DNA from: Acinetobacter sp. SFB
GTDB taxonomy: Bacteria; Pseudomonadota; Gammaproteobacteria; Pseudomonadales; Moraxellaceae
NCBI RefSeq assembly: GCF_001647545.1
Contig: NZ_LSZH01000011.1
Coordinates: 1 to 64,000, forward strand
Length of the DNA stretch: 64,000 bases
Direction: 5' to 3'
A program made the position numbers and the translations under genes. How positions within the stretch are numbered: the first letter of the stretch is position 1; each line of letters starts with the position of its first letter. The notes beneath the pieces are model-generated. The model worked only from the letters and a program-made list of their open reading frames with translations, was not told where the DNA came from and did no database searches. Shown in pieces: positions 54,804 to 64,000 of this stretch.

Positions 54804-54963
54804 GGAATATCCTTTTTTCTATTTTTTATCCTTTAATATGCTTTGAGTTTAAACGAGTTGTGTAAATAATCAATATGCAGAACGGGTAAAAGTAGTTCTT
54901 TTACCCGTTGATAATTTGAATAAAATTAGTGTCTTATATAAATTATTGCGACAGAAGTTTAGG

Positions 54964-55431
54964 TTAAGGTTGCATTTGTGGTTGAGTTTGCATTTCAGGT
55001 TGCATTCCAGGCTGAGAATACATTTGACGTTGCATATCCGGTGGGGACTGCATTTGACGTTGCATATTAGGTTGGGACTGCATTGAAGGTCGAGGTGGTA
55101 CAAAACCTAAAGCGCATTTCCCTTTGATTTCTGTACCATTCACCATTACCATTTTAGTATTCATATCTCCACTACAAGCAGTGGTTAATTCTACTTCATC
55201 TCCATTAACAGCAGCATTTTTTGCAGAAGGGAAGAATTGAGGTTCACAGGTACCATTCCAGATTACACCTCGATAAGCAAAGCTGACTTGAGCACCTTGA
55301 GTTTTACCTTTACAAACCTGTTGATATTTCTGCGCATTATAAACCTTTTCAACTTTATCATTGGCAGAGGCTGCAAATGGTGCAAGACATAAACCACATA
55401 GAATGGATGAGAGCAGGAAATTCTTATTCAT
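54964..55431 (-). CDS. Secreted protein with Gln/Met/Pro-rich tail
   Basis: 155 residues. Signal peptide (LLSSILCGLCLAPFAASA, cleavage about 23), a small cysteine-containing domain (QVCKGKT; WNGTCEPQFFP; TTACSGDMN; KGKCALGF; four Cys, two possible disulfides) and a low-complexity tail of Gln, Pro and eight Met in about 40 residues. Not recognised. AAGG upstream of the ATG. Probably periplasmic. Confidence 0.7.
   Translation of the reverse strand: MNKNFLLSSILCGLCLAPFAASANDKVEKVYNAQKYQQVCKGKTQGAQVSFAYRGVIWNGTCEPQFFPSAKNAAVNGDEVELTTACSGDMNTKMVMVNGTEIKGKCALGFVPPRPSMQSQPNMQRQMQSPPDMQRQMYSQPGMQPEMQTQPQMQP
54967..55090. repeat. Degenerate tandem repeat coding the Met/Gln/Pro tail
   Basis: Repeated TGCAT-TTGACGTTGCAT-type units spaced 15-27 bp on the plus strand, coding QRQM, QPEM and similar. 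Slippage could change the tail length. Confidence 0.65.
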
Positions 55432-55688
55432 CTTTTATACCTTTGGTTGTAATGTATCCAATATCAAGCTTAAAAAATAACCAAAATAAAACAATGCCAA
55501 TCACGTAAATTTTTGCCGACTAAGTGTTTTGTTTCTATAGTAACTCTGCAAAGCATGATTACATTGCAACTTTTTATGGATTGCTACACAGTCAGGTCTT
55601 GATTGATAAAATCGACTGATTTTATCCACTTATCTTTCTCAGTTTTGATATAATAATCCGTCTTTCTTTTTTTATCTCTCAAACCATT

Positions 55689-57569
55689 ATGCATTATCCT
55701 AAAGTTTACGATGTCATTGTTATCGGTGGCGGTCACGCAGGTACCGAAGCAGCACTTGCTGCAGCGCGTATGGGTCGCCAGACTTTGCTCTTAACTCATA
55801 ACATTGAGACTTTAGGGCAGATGAGCTGTAATCCTGCCATCGGTGGTATTGGTAAATCCCATTTAGTTCGTGAAATTGATGCCTTAGGCGGTGCAATGGC
55901 ACTTGCTGCCGATAAGAGCGGTATTCAATTCCGTATTTTAAATTCACGTAAAGGCGCTGCGGTACGTGCCACGCGTGCGCAAGCAGACCGTGTACGATTT
56001 AAAGCAGCCATTCGTGAAACTCTAGAAAATCAGGCTAACTTAGATATTTTCCAGCAAGCGGCGGATGATTTAATTGTTGAAGGCGATACAGTTAAAGGTG
56101 TAGTGACTCAAATGGGGATTCGCTTTGATGCGAAAACTGTGGTGTTAACTACGGGTACCTTCTTGGGAGGTGTCATTCATGTCGGACTTGAAAAATCTAA
56201 CGGTGGTCGTGCGGGTGATCCGCCATCAATTTCATTGGCTGCACGTTTACGTGAATTGAATTTACCAGTCGGTCGCTTAAAAACAGGTACACCGCCACGT
56301 ATTGATGCACGTTCAGTTGATTTCTCTGTCATGACGCCGCAGCCTGGTGATTTCCCGTCTCCGACCATGTCATTCATGGGTGATGCATCTATGCATCCGG
56401 AACAAGTGAATTGCTATATCACCCATACCAACGAACGTACTCATGAAATTATTCGTGGCGGACTCGACCGTTCACCTATGTATACCGGTAAAATTGAAGG
56501 GGTAGGTCCGCGTTATTGCCCGTCAATTGAAGATAAAATTCACAAATTTGCAGATAAAAATTCTCACCAAGTATTCCTTGAGCCAGAAGGTCTGGATACG
56601 CATGAGCTTTATCCAAACGGTATTTCAACTTCATTACCTTTTGACGTGCAGTTTGAATTGGTACGATCAATCCGTGGTATGGAAAATGCGCACATTCTTC
56701 GTCCGGGTTATGCAATCGAATACGATTATTTTAATCCACAAGCATTGAAATTCTCGCTTGAAACTAAAGCCATTGCTAATTTGTATTTTGCAGGTCAGAT
56801 TAACGGTACCACGGGTTATGAAGAAGCGGGTGCACAAGGTTTACTTGCAGGCTTAAACGCTGCACGCCGTGCCTGGGACCAAGAACAATGGACACCAAAA
56901 CGTGATGAAGCGTATATGGGCGTGTTGGTTGATGATTTGATTACACTCGGTACAAAAGAACCGTATCGTATGTTTACTTCACGTGCCGAATATCGTTTGA
57001 TGCTGCGTGAAGACAATGCGGATCAACGTTTAACTGCAATCGGCCGTGAAATGGGCTTGGTTGATGATACGCGTTGGGCAGCTTATTGCGAAAAAATGGA
57101 AGCAGTGGAAAAAGAAACTGGTCGCCTACAGCATTTATGGGCTGCGCCCAACAATCCAATGGGTAAAAAATTCGTTGAGTTGACAGGTGCAGATCTTTCT
57201 AAAGAGTGTTCTGCGATTGATTTGTTGAAACGTCCAAATATCAATTTTGCTCAAATTGCAGAATTAACCAATTCTGAAGTGACTCCATTTGTGGGCGAGC
57301 AAATTGAAATTGCAGTGAAATATGCCGGTTATATCAACCGTCAACATGAAGATGTTGCACAGATGAAGCGTCTGGAAGAAACACGTATTCCTGCCGATTT
57401 TGACTTTGATATCATTTCTGGTTTATCGCGTGAAATCACCTTGAAATTGAAAGATGTGCGTCCTGAAACTTTAGCGCAAGCGAGCCGTATTCCGGGTGTT
57501 ACACCTGCTGCGGTACAGTTAGTCATGATTACGATTCGTAAGAATGCCCAAGCGAAGAAATCTGCGTAA
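55689..57569 (+). CDS. mnmG: tRNA-modifying FAD enzyme MnmG (GidA)
   Basis: 626 residues. FAD-binding GGGHAG (13-18), then [35 protein letters not shown], and the C-terminal GidA domain ([30 protein letters not shown]). With MnmE it installs cmnm5-type groups on U34 of tRNAs. Length is normal. Confidence 0.97.
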   Translation: MHYPKVYDVIVIGGGHAGTEAALAAARMGRQTLLLTHNIETLGQMSCNPAIGGIGKSHLVREIDALGGAMALAADKSGIQFRILNSRKGAAVRATRAQADRVRFKAAIRETLENQANLDIFQQAADDLIVEGDTVKGVVTQMGIRFDAKTVVLTTGTFLGGVIHVGLEKSNGGRAGDPPSISLAARLRELNLPVGRLKTGTPPRIDARSVDFSVMTPQPGDFPSPTMSFMGDASMHPEQVNCYITHTNERTHEIIRGGLDRSPMYTGKIEGVGPRYCPSIEDKIHKFADKNSHQVFLEPEGLDTHELYPNGISTSLPFDVQFELVRSIRGMENAHILRPGYAIEYDYFNPQALKFSLETKAIANLYFAGQINGTTGYEEAGAQGLLAGLNAARRAWDQEQWTPKRDEAYMGVLVDDLITLGTKEPYRMFTSRAEYRLMLREDNADQRLTAIGREMGLVDDTRWAAYCEKMEAVEKETGRLQHLWAAPNNPMGKKFVELTGADLSKECSAIDLLKRPNINFAQIAELTNSEVTPFVGEQIEIAVKYAGYINRQHEDVAQMKRLEETRIPADFDFDIISGLSREITLKLKDVRPETLAQASRIPGVTPAAVQLVMITIRKNAQAKKSA

Positions 57570-57580
57570 TTTTCCGGTTT

Positions 57581-57609
57581 AAAAAAACCCGCATAAGGCG
57601 GGTTTTTTT
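57581..57609 (+). terminator. Terminator after mnmG
   Basis: AAAAAACCCGC (57582-57592) with GCGGGTTTTTT (57598-57608), five-base loop, 12 bp past the stop. Confidence 0.88.
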
Positions 57610-57881
57610 ATGCTTAATTTTCATGAATCAATTTTGAATATGGTTTAATCACAAATAACTACTATAAATATAAGTCATTGAAAATAAATACCAATAAATA
57701 ATACTAAGACTTAAATTGTCTACTTGTTTAATCTTTTAAGTCTAATTTGATGGGCTTTCCATATTTTTATGCCATGAAATCCGACTATTGTAGTGGTATT
57801 TCTATCGAACGATTGCACAGAGAATAGTGAGATGAGTCGTTATTGTAAAAACGATTTGTATACTATTGATGGAGATCAATC

Positions 57882-59087
57882 ATGGCACAAACACACACAG
57901 GGAAACTACAAAAAATCTTAACGATATTTTTGTGTTTTTGGGTCGCATTTTTTGAAGGTTTCGATCTTCAAGCACCAGGTATTGCAGCGAAAGGAATTGC
58001 GGCAACCTTTGGTTTAGATCAGATTCAGATGGGATATGTCTTTAGTTTGGGCGTATTTGGAATGCTGTTTGGGGCATTCTTTGGTGGACGTATTGCAGAT
58101 TATTTGGGACAAAAGAAAGTCCTGATGTTATCTATTGGTATTTTTGGTGTTTTCATGTCGCTGACTGCAATTGCACCAAGCGTCGAATTTTTATACGCAG
58201 CACGCTTCTTTACTGGACTTGGCTTGGGTGCAGCAATGCCGACCATGATTTCAGTGGTGGGTGATGAAGCAACGGAAGCCAATCGCGGCAAGTTAAATAG
58301 CCTGATGTATTGTGGTTTACCCGTTGGCGCAATTTTTGTAGCTGGTCTGGCAATTTTATTGCCTGAAATCGAATGGCATACCTTGTTTTTGATTGGTGGT
58401 TTAACGCCGTTAGCGTTTATTCCATTTATGGCGTTTATTCTTAAAGATAAGCCAAACCCTGTAGCTGTAGCACAAGTATCTACACAAGCTGTTCCGGGAA
58501 TGGCGCAAGTATTGTTTAAAGACCAACAGTATAAAAATACCTTGCCACTTTGGGTCGGTTTCTTCTTTACCTTAATGATCAATTATATTTTGATTAGCTG
58601 GTTGCCTAACTTGCTGATGGAACAAGGTTTGCAAAAACAACAAGCATTCATGGTGATGTTGGTATTCCAGGTGGGCGCGGTAATTGGGACTTTGGCTTTG
58701 GGTTACTTGCTTGATCGCTTAAAACTCTGGCAAATGGCAGTGATTATTTATAGTGGTTTGTTTGTTGCCTTGAGTTTGTTATTCACCACCACATCTATTC
58801 CAATGTTGGTTTTGGCGGGGGTAATGGGCGGGATCTTCTCAACAGGTGGTCAATCCATTCTTTACGGTATTTCACCGATCTTTTATTCAGGCACCGGTAA
58901 AGTGACCGGTGTGGGTAGTGCGATTTCTCTAGGGCGTTTAGGTGCGATGACCGGACCCTTGCTGACAGGGAAAATATTGGCGCTCGGTTTAGGAACCACG
59001 GGTATTTTAATGGCGAGTTTGCCGGCAGTGGTAATTTCTGCTGTGGCGGTCACTGCATTATCGCGTTATAAATCTGCGCATAAATAG
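57882..59087 (+). CDS. MFS transporter, aromatic acid:H+ symporter type
   Basis: 401 residues, 12 membrane helices. The first helix carries EGFDLQAPGIA, the AAHS-type acidic motif, and the 2-3 loop GGRIADYLGQKKV is the MFS signature. GGAG precedes the ATG. Likely a permease for a benzoate- or shikimate-like acid; no catabolic genes lie near, so the substrate is open. Confidence 0.9.
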   Translation: MAQTHTGKLQKILTIFLCFWVAFFEGFDLQAPGIAAKGIAATFGLDQIQMGYVFSLGVFGMLFGAFFGGRIADYLGQKKVLMLSIGIFGVFMSLTAIAPSVEFLYAARFFTGLGLGAAMPTMISVVGDEATEANRGKLNSLMYCGLPVGAIFVAGLAILLPEIEWHTLFLIGGLTPLAFIPFMAFILKDKPNPVAVAQVSTQAVPGMAQVLFKDQQYKNTLPLWVGFFFTLMINYILISWLPNLLMEQGLQKQQAFMVMLVFQVGAVIGTLALGYLLDRLKLWQMAVIIYSGLFVALSLLFTTTSIPMLVLAGVMGGIFSTGGQSILYGISPIFYSGTGKVTGVGSAISLGRLGAMTGPLLTGKILALGLGTTGILMASLPAVVISAVAVTALSRYKSAHK

Positions 59088-59120
59088 ATGATTGCTGATC
59101 TTTAAAAAAACATGACTTTA

Positions 59121-59148
59121 AAAAGGGAATCTAAAGATTCCCTTTTTT
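59121..59148 (+). terminator. Terminator after the MFS gene
   Basis: AAAAGGGAATCT (59121-59132) with AGATTCCCTTTT (59135-59146), very short loop, T run after. Confidence 0.85.
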
Positions 59149-59228
59149 ATTGCAAATATGGATTGAAAAAATAAAGTCGGCTCAATAATTTGCTAAAATG
59201 TATATATAGCAAACAGACTTATTTTTAT

Positions 59229-59555
59229 ATGGCTTATCAACTTATCTCGTTATCCATTCAAGCAACGGACAACATTCAGTGTCCCCATTGTCAACAAGAT
59301 GTCATTAATTGGGCTGAAGAGCAGTATGTGCAGCCTTGTGAGCATACTTTATTTATTGCCATGGATATCGGTTTTGAATATATGACCGATGAATTTGAGC
59401 AAAGCATGCCGCGTTCGGTGGATGATCTGCATGCGCATGATGATCAGGTAAATATGTTTGCAGAAATCACGCAATCTACTTATCCCAATTATTTGATTTT
59501 TCAATCTGATTTGGGCATAGCTGGGTATTCTCGCTATGTAGGTTTTACTGCATAA
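59229..59555 (+). CDS. Conserved-looking hypothetical protein with CxxC motif
   Basis: 108 residues from ATG 59229; a TTG at 59190 would add 13 residues that do not look conserved. Features: CPHCQQDV near residue 19 and a later Cys (QPCEHTLF), a possible metal site; then an acidic region. No membrane segment. Family not recognised. Confidence 0.65.
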   Translation: MAYQLISLSIQATDNIQCPHCQQDVINWAEEQYVQPCEHTLFIAMDIGFEYMTDEFEQSMPRSVDDLHAHDDQVNMFAEITQSTYPNYLIFQSDLGIAGYSRYVGFTA

Positions 59556-59935
59556 ATAGCATTTAACAAAAAAGCTTCCGAACCTGGTAATACTCGTCAG
59601 TTAAGAAATTTTAAAATAAACTATTTAACTTTTGATTAGTGTGGAAGGGGCCTTAGCTGTTTTAATCCTATCTTAGGGGTTCATTGCTTCCGTGCGAACC
59701 AGTGTTTCTATTTGCTAAAAGAACTAAAAGCATTTTTGTTATTCATAAACCTGTTTAATTTGTATTTCTTAATCTTTTATTGAAAAGACAATAGCTTACT
59801 AACATCTGGTGGATTGTGAATGGCGTTTATATCTATCGAATGAATCTCCATAATTATAAAAGATAATGCCAGTCAATTTTTAACTGACTGGCATTATCTT
59901 GAAGAGGCTTTTATTTTTAGGGAAGTAGAAGGAAT
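59556..59935. other. 380-bp gap without gene
   Basis: Convergent spacer between the hypothetical gene and ntrC. Its main feature is a perfect 16-bp inverted repeat (59860-59875 and 59885-59900) described separately; the rest shows no reading frame or RNA I recognise. Confidence 0.5.
59860..59900. terminator. 16-bp hairpin past the ntrC stop
   Basis: AAGATAATGCCAGTCA (59860-59875) and TGACTGGCATTATCTT (59885-59900), 9-nt loop. It lies about 36 bp past the ntrC stop; the U run is poor on the minus strand, so termination is likely but not certain. Confidence 0.55.
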
Positions 59936-61417
59936 TTAGTTTTCGATAACTTCTTCTTCAATATCCTCATCTGCGGTGTCCATTCCTAATTCTTTCAGCT
60001 TGCGAGTCAAGGTATTACGTCCCCAACCGAGTAATTCAGCGGCATGACGTTTGCGACCACGGGTTTGCTGTAAAGCGGCAGTAATTAAAGTACGCTCGAA
60101 CATGGGGGTAGCAATGTCCAGAATCTTCATTTCGCCATTTTTAAGCTTTTGGATCGCCCATTGCGCCAGTAATTCATCCCAATGATGCAGCGAAACACGA
60201 TCAGAAGTATTGTGCGGTTGCGCCTCATCACCAGAGCGTTGAATGGGAATCTGTTTTAATTCAGCTGGTAAATCCTCAGGATAAACTTCACGTCCGGTAA
60301 TCATGACGGTAAGCCAGCGGCAGGTGTTTTCTAGCTGACGGACGTTGCCTTGCCAAGGTAATTGTTGCATATACTCTTGGGTTTCAGGACGCAAGATTTT
60401 AGGATTCACCCCTAATTCTTTACCTGCACGTGCCAAGAAATGCTGCGCCAACATCGGAATGTCTTCACTACGATGGGCCAGTTTTGGAATATGAATACGA
60501 ATCACGTTCAGGCGATGATACAAGTCTTCACGGAAGCGGCCATCATGCACCAGCTTTTCCAGGTCTTGATGCGTTGCTGCAACAATACGCACATCAACCT
60601 TTACCGGAATATGTCCGCCCACCCGATAGAATTCACCATCTGCCAAAACACGCAGTAAACGTGTTTGGGTTTCAAAGGGCATATCACCGATTTCATCTAA
60701 AAATAGCGTACCGCCGTTGGCTTGTTCAAAACGACCTTGACGTTGTGAGTTGGCTCCAGTAAACGCGCCTTTTTCATGACCGAAAAGTTCAGTTTCAATC
60801 AGGTCCTTAGGAATGGCGGCCATGTTTAAGGCAATGAAAGGCTTGCTGCTACGTGGTGAATGACGATGCAGGGCATGCGCAACCAGTTCTTTGCCAGTTC
60901 CCGATTCACCGTTAATCAGTACAGTAATGTGTGACTGTGACAAACGGCCAATCGCACGGAAAACTTCCTGCATTGCAGGTGATTCACCAATGATTTCGGT
61001 GGTTTGAATAGGTGGTGCTGTTTTTGCAGATTCTTGTTGTTGTAACTTGGCAATATGCAAAATTGCGCGATTGACCAATGCCAATGCTTCATCAATATCA
61101 AAGGGTTTTGGCAGATATTCAAAAGCACCGGTTTGATAGCTTGAAACCGCAGATTCCAGGTCCGAATGTGCGGTCATAATAATGACAGGCAGATCAGGGT
61201 GACTGGTTTTGACTTTGCCTAAAAAGGTTAAACCATCTATTCCTGGCATACGGATATCGGTCAAAATCACATCAGGTGTATCTGTATTCAGTTGATCAAG
61301 CGCAGATTGTGCTTCTTCAAAACTGGTAACGTCAAAACCTTCTTCTTTAAATGTTTTTTCCAATACCCAGCGCATGGCGCGATCATCATCAATTACCCAT
61401 ATTTTATTTCGCGACAT
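59936..61417 (-). CDS. ntrC: Nitrogen regulation response regulator NtrC (NR(I))
   Basis: 493 residues from ATG 61417 with GGGAG upstream; the frame extends to 61480 but that part lies inside ntrB. Receiver domain with phosphoacceptor Asp54 (ILTDIRMPG), AAA+ sigma-54 activator with Walker A GESGTGKE, GAFTGA in HEKGAFTGANS, and a Fis-type HTH (RHAAELLGWGRNTLTRKLKELG). It activates sigma-54 promoters in nitrogen limitation. It overlaps ntrB by 14 bp. Confidence 0.96.
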   Translation of the reverse strand: MSRNKIWVIDDDRAMRWVLEKTFKEEGFDVTSFEEAQSALDQLNTDTPDVILTDIRMPGIDGLTFLGKVKTSHPDLPVIIMTAHSDLESAVSSYQTGAFEYLPKPFDIDEALALVNRAILHIAKLQQQESAKTAPPIQTTEIIGESPAMQEVFRAIGRLSQSHITVLINGESGTGKELVAHALHRHSPRSSKPFIALNMAAIPKDLIETELFGHEKGAFTGANSQRQGRFEQANGGTLFLDEIGDMPFETQTRLLRVLADGEFYRVGGHIPVKVDVRIVAATHQDLEKLVHDGRFREDLYHRLNVIRIHIPKLAHRSEDIPMLAQHFLARAGKELGVNPKILRPETQEYMQQLPWQGNVRQLENTCRWLTVMITGREVYPEDLPAELKQIPIQRSGDEAQPHNTSDRVSLHHWDELLAQWAIQKLKNGEMKILDIATPMFERTLITAALQQTRGRKRHAAELLGWGRNTLTRKLKELGMDTADEDIEEEVIEN

Positions 61418-62513
61418 GGTTAAACTCCCAAGGTAAATATAAGCTAAAGACTGTTTTTCCTGGAACTGACTGGCATTCAATCATTCCGCTATGTTGGTGC
61501 ATAATATTTTGTGCAATGCTCAAACCAAGGCCTGTGCCCTTGGCACGTCCTGTGACCAATGGATAAAACACCGATTCTAAAATCTCTTCTGGTACACCTG
61601 GACCATTGTCTTCAATATCAATACGAACAGCAGAACGCTTTAACACACCATTAATAGTAACGAGGCGTTGAATCCGTGTTCGCAAAATAAGTTCAGGTTG
61701 ATGGTCAACAAAGAATTCTTTATTTTCCATCATGGCTTGTACGGCATTTACGCTAATGTTGAGCATCACCTGAATCAGCTGATCACGGTCTGCCATGACG
61801 TCAGGTAAAGACAAATCATAGTCCCGAATGATTTTGATTTTCTTTTTAGTTTGATTGGTAACCAGTGAACGGACACGTTCGAGTGGCTCATGTACATTCA
61901 CTGATTCATAACTTGGTAATTGACGTGAACCGAGCAGGGTATCTGCCAGATTACGTAAGCGATCCACTTCACTAATAATAATATCAGTAAATTCTGAATA
62001 TTGAGGATCATTTAAACTACGTGCCAGCAGTTGGGTTGCACCACGAATGCCCCCTAAAGGATTTTTAATTTCGTGTGCCACACCACGAATCAGTTGCCGT
62101 GCAACTTGATGTTGTTGAATCAGGTTTTCTTCTTTAGAAATTTTCAACATCCGGTCGATTGGATTTAATTCTATTAGTAGAAGTGGGTGATACGGTTTTT
62201 GATCGTTTATTCGTGAAACCGTATAATCCACATGCATATCTTTAAAGTTGACACTGATAGTTGCTTCGCGGCGGGTGTAATTTTGTCCCGTGATGAAAGT
62301 GTTCAATAAAGCTTCTTCAGTATTGAATTCATCATCCGGCATATGCAGTAAATTCAAAACAGGCTGGCCTGACGCGCGTAGCAAACTAATGTCAAACAAA
62401 GATTCACAAGAAGAATTTAAATAAAAAATATTCAGCTGGCTATCGACCAGTAAAATGGCGGTGGTTAAGTTATCCACTAAAAGGCGATAGTCGATCCCGA
62501 CGGGTTGATCCAT
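61404..62513 (-). CDS. ntrB: Nitrogen regulation sensor kinase NtrB (NR(II))
   Basis: 369 residues. N-terminal PAS domain (LTTAILLVDSQLNIFYLNSSCE), phospho-His147 in RGVAHEIKNPLGGIRGA, and the kinase N, G1 and G2 boxes (NISVNAVQAM; DNGPGVPEEI; GTGLGLSIAQNIM). No membrane helix, so cytoplasmic, as expected for the GlnK/PII-controlled kinase. First gene of ntrBC. Confidence 0.96.
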   Translation of the reverse strand: MDQPVGIDYRLLVDNLTTAILLVDSQLNIFYLNSSCESLFDISLLRASGQPVLNLLHMPDDEFNTEEALLNTFITGQNYTRREATISVNFKDMHVDYTVSRINDQKPYHPLLLIELNPIDRMLKISKEENLIQQHQVARQLIRGVAHEIKNPLGGIRGATQLLARSLNDPQYSEFTDIIISEVDRLRNLADTLLGSRQLPSYESVNVHEPLERVRSLVTNQTKKKIKIIRDYDLSLPDVMADRDQLIQVMLNISVNAVQAMMENKEFFVDHQPELILRTRIQRLVTINGVLKRSAVRIDIEDNGPGVPEEILESVFYPLVTGRAKGTGLGLSIAQNIMHQHSGMIECQSVPGKTVFSLYLPWEFNHVAK

Positions 62514-62614
62514 TAGCGAAAGTATCCTGTATTAAAATAGCGCAATGGTATCTGCACCTCTTGTTATTCCTCCCTGTTATGGGACATTCAACCAGTTAAA
62601 TGTTGTCGAAATAA

Positions 62615-62630
62615 AGCAAAATGCACGCCA
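62615..62630 (-). promoter_or_regulatory. Sigma-54 -24/-12 promoter of ntrBC
   Basis: Read on the minus strand: TGGCGTGCATTTTGCT. The -24 GG (62629-62628) and -12 GC (62617-62616) are exactly 10 bases apart; only one of the strong consensus bases (TGGCACG-N4-TTGCW) is clearly off. The start should be near 62604, about 90 bp before ntrB. Confidence 0.75.
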
Positions 62631-62735
62631 ACTTTGAGCAAGGGTGGAAATAAAAATTCTGAAGCTATAAAAATGTGCTTTTTGTTATTTGAGTACAGAA
62701 TTTAAATAACATATTAAAGCAAATAAAAATATTAG

Positions 62736-62752
62736 TGAACCAAAATGGTGCG
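62736..62752. promoter_or_regulatory. NtrC-binding enhancer-like site
   Basis: TGAACCAAAATGGTGCG matches the NtrC palindrome (TGCACCA-N3-TGGTGCA) except in the left third base and the last base. Its centre is about 140 bp upstream of the predicted sigma-54 start, the spacing known for NtrC enhancers. A half-site TTTTGGTGCG occurs 40 bp further on (62776-62792). Confidence 0.7.
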
Positions 62753-62873
62753 CTTAAAATATTTGATAAAAATTTGGACGTATTTTGGTGCGTTATGCAA
62801 AGAGTCGGCTTTCTACCTATTTTTATGATCGGAAAAGACATACAATACGCGCATTATAGTGGAGTGCAGATTC

Positions 62874-64000
62874 ATGAAATCCCCCAAAGTCGGTTTTGTT
62901 TCTTTAGGTTGTCCTAAGGCATTGGTAGATTCCGAACGAATTTTAACTCAGTTAAAGACTGAAGGTTATGATGTAGCATCAGATTATGAAGGTGCTGATT
63001 TGGTTGTTGTTAATACCTGTGGTTTTATTGAATCTGCAGTACAAGAATCGTTAGATGCAATTGGCGAAGCGATAAGCGCAAATGGTCGTGTCATTGTGAC
63101 TGGCTGTTTGGGTAAAGATGAAGACAAAATTCGTAAAATGCACCCAAGTGTCCTTAAAGTGACCGGTGCCGCGGCATATCAAGAAGTGATGGAGGCCGTA
63201 CATCAGTACGTACCTGAACCACCAAAGCATAACCCATATATTGACCTTGTTCCTGAACAAGGGATTCGTTTGACCCCTAAACATTATGCCTATTTGAAAA
63301 TATCGGAAGGCTGCAACCATCGTTGCACATTCTGTATTATTCCAAGCATGCGTGGTGATCTGGTTTCTCGTCCTGTAGGTTCGGTTTTAAGCGAAGCACA
63401 AGCGCTGAAAAATGCAGGCGTAAAAGAAGTCCTTGTTATTTCTCAAGATACTTCTGCTTATGGTTTAGACACCAAGTATAAACTCGATTTCTGGAACGGT
63501 CAGCCGGTTAAAACCAAATTCTTCGACATGTGTGAAGCCTTAGGTCAACTCGGCATCTGGGTGCGCCTACATTACGTTTATCCATATCCACATGTGGATG
63601 CGGTGATTGACTTGATGGCACAAGGTAAAATCCTGCCATATCTGGACATTCCTTTTCAGCATGCCAGCCCGCGGATCTTAAAATTGATGAAACGACCGGC
63701 GCATAGTGAAAACACATTAGAACGCCTTAAACTTTGGCGTGAAAAATGTCCTGAACTGGTGATTCGTTCAACATTCGTGGTGGGTTTCCCGGGTGAAACT
63801 GAAGAAGATTTCCAGATTCTGCTTGAATGGCTCAAGGAAGCACAGCTTGATCGCGTAGGTTGCTTTACCTATTCCCCTGTAGAAGGTGCGACAGCAAATG
63901 ATCTGCCGGATCATGTACCTGAAGAAATCAAGCAAGACCGTTACGAACGCTTTATGCAAGTACAGCAAGAAATTTCAGCAGCCAAACTGCAAAAACGCAT
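62874..64000 (+). CDS. rimO: Ribosomal protein S12 methylthiotransferase (3' end outside window)
   Basis: 375 codons visible, no stop before the window ends. MTTase N-terminal domain ([36 protein letters not shown]) with three cysteines for the auxiliary cluster, then the radical-SAM CxxxCxxC in [18 protein letters not shown] and [11 protein letters not shown]. It adds methylthio to Asp of S12. Start ATG 62874 with GGAG upstream. Confidence 0.95.
   Translation, partial: MKSPKVGFVSLGCPKALVDSERILTQLKTEGYDVASDYEGADLVVVNTCGFIESAVQESLDAIGEAISANGRVIVTGCLGKDEDKIRKMHPSVLKVTGAAAYQEVMEAVHQYVPEPPKHNPYIDLVPEQGIRLTPKHYAYLKISEGCNHRCTFCIIPSMRGDLVSRPVGSVLSEAQALKNAGVKEVLVISQDTSAYGLDTKYKLDFWNGQPVKTKFFDMCEALGQLGIWVRLHYVYPYPHVDAVIDLMAQGKILPYLDIPFQHASPRILKLMKRPAHSENTLERLKLWREKCPELVIRSTFVVGFPGETEEDFQILLEWLKEAQLDRVGCFTYSPVEGATANDLPDHVPEEIKQDRYERFMQVQQEISAAKLQKR

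Noticed and set aside
54870..55103. 77-residue minus-strand frame rich in Cys, Asn and Leu
   Set aside because: Out-of-frame reading of the Met/Gln/Pro repeat of the secreted protein.

Overview
The window is chromosomal DNA from a gammaproteobacterium, almost certainly Acinetobacter. The basis is the low GC content, the BapA-type type I secreted adhesins, the kdsD-kdsC-lptC-lptA-lptB order, the mutS/fdxA, purD-purH-fis and ntrBC neighbourhoods, and above all 28-bp XerC/XerD (pdif-like) sites of the kind described on Acinetobacter plasmids. I cannot name the species from sequence alone.

Layout. 1-20.1 kb is a cell-surface and secretion region. It holds the 3' end of a giant adhesin (37-residue helix/collagen-like repeats, then a Gly-Ala-Thr collagen-like stalk, then Ca-loop/Ig-like domains, then a type I secretion signal), a family 2 glycosyltransferase, tRNA-Gly, cysS, the Kdo/LPS-transport operon kdsD-kdsC-lptCAB, a three-gene type I secretion operon (TolC-like, LapB-like, LapC-like) and a second, compact BapA-like adhesin whose C-terminal half is related to that of the first. 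20.1-40 kb is housekeeping, mostly on the minus strand: a YigZ-like protein, an acyltransferase, a USP, an O-methyltransferase, an M15-like lipoprotein, fdxA, mutS, a lipase-like lipoprotein, a TPR lipoprotein, cysE, trmJ, dnaE and metQ-metN-metI.

40.8-46.9 kb is the accessory region and the most interesting part. Five 28-bp XerC/XerD recombination sites (40808, 41208, 43321, 43933, 46883) divide it into four cassettes: an orphan Imm45-like immunity gene; two YdcZ-type transporters with a LysR regulator; a YgiW-like OB-fold stress protein; and an HxlR regulator with an SDR and a quinone-reductase-like enzyme. This is the architecture of plasmid pdif modules, here sitting between metQ and purD. 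47-64 kb returns to housekeeping: purD, purH, fis, a zinc-ribbon membrane protein, prmA, two tandem BASS transporters, a Met-rich-tailed periplasmic protein, mnmG, an aromatic-acid-type MFS permease, ntrC-ntrB and the 5' part of rimO.

How it works together: the T1SS operon probably exports both flanking adhesins. ntrBC is preceded by a good sigma-54 -24/-12 promoter with an NtrC-like enhancer about 140 bp upstream, which suggests autoregulation. The HxlR gene and the SDR downstream of it share a near-identical inverted repeat, a probable operator. All functional calls come from reading motifs by eye; no database search or structure prediction was run.
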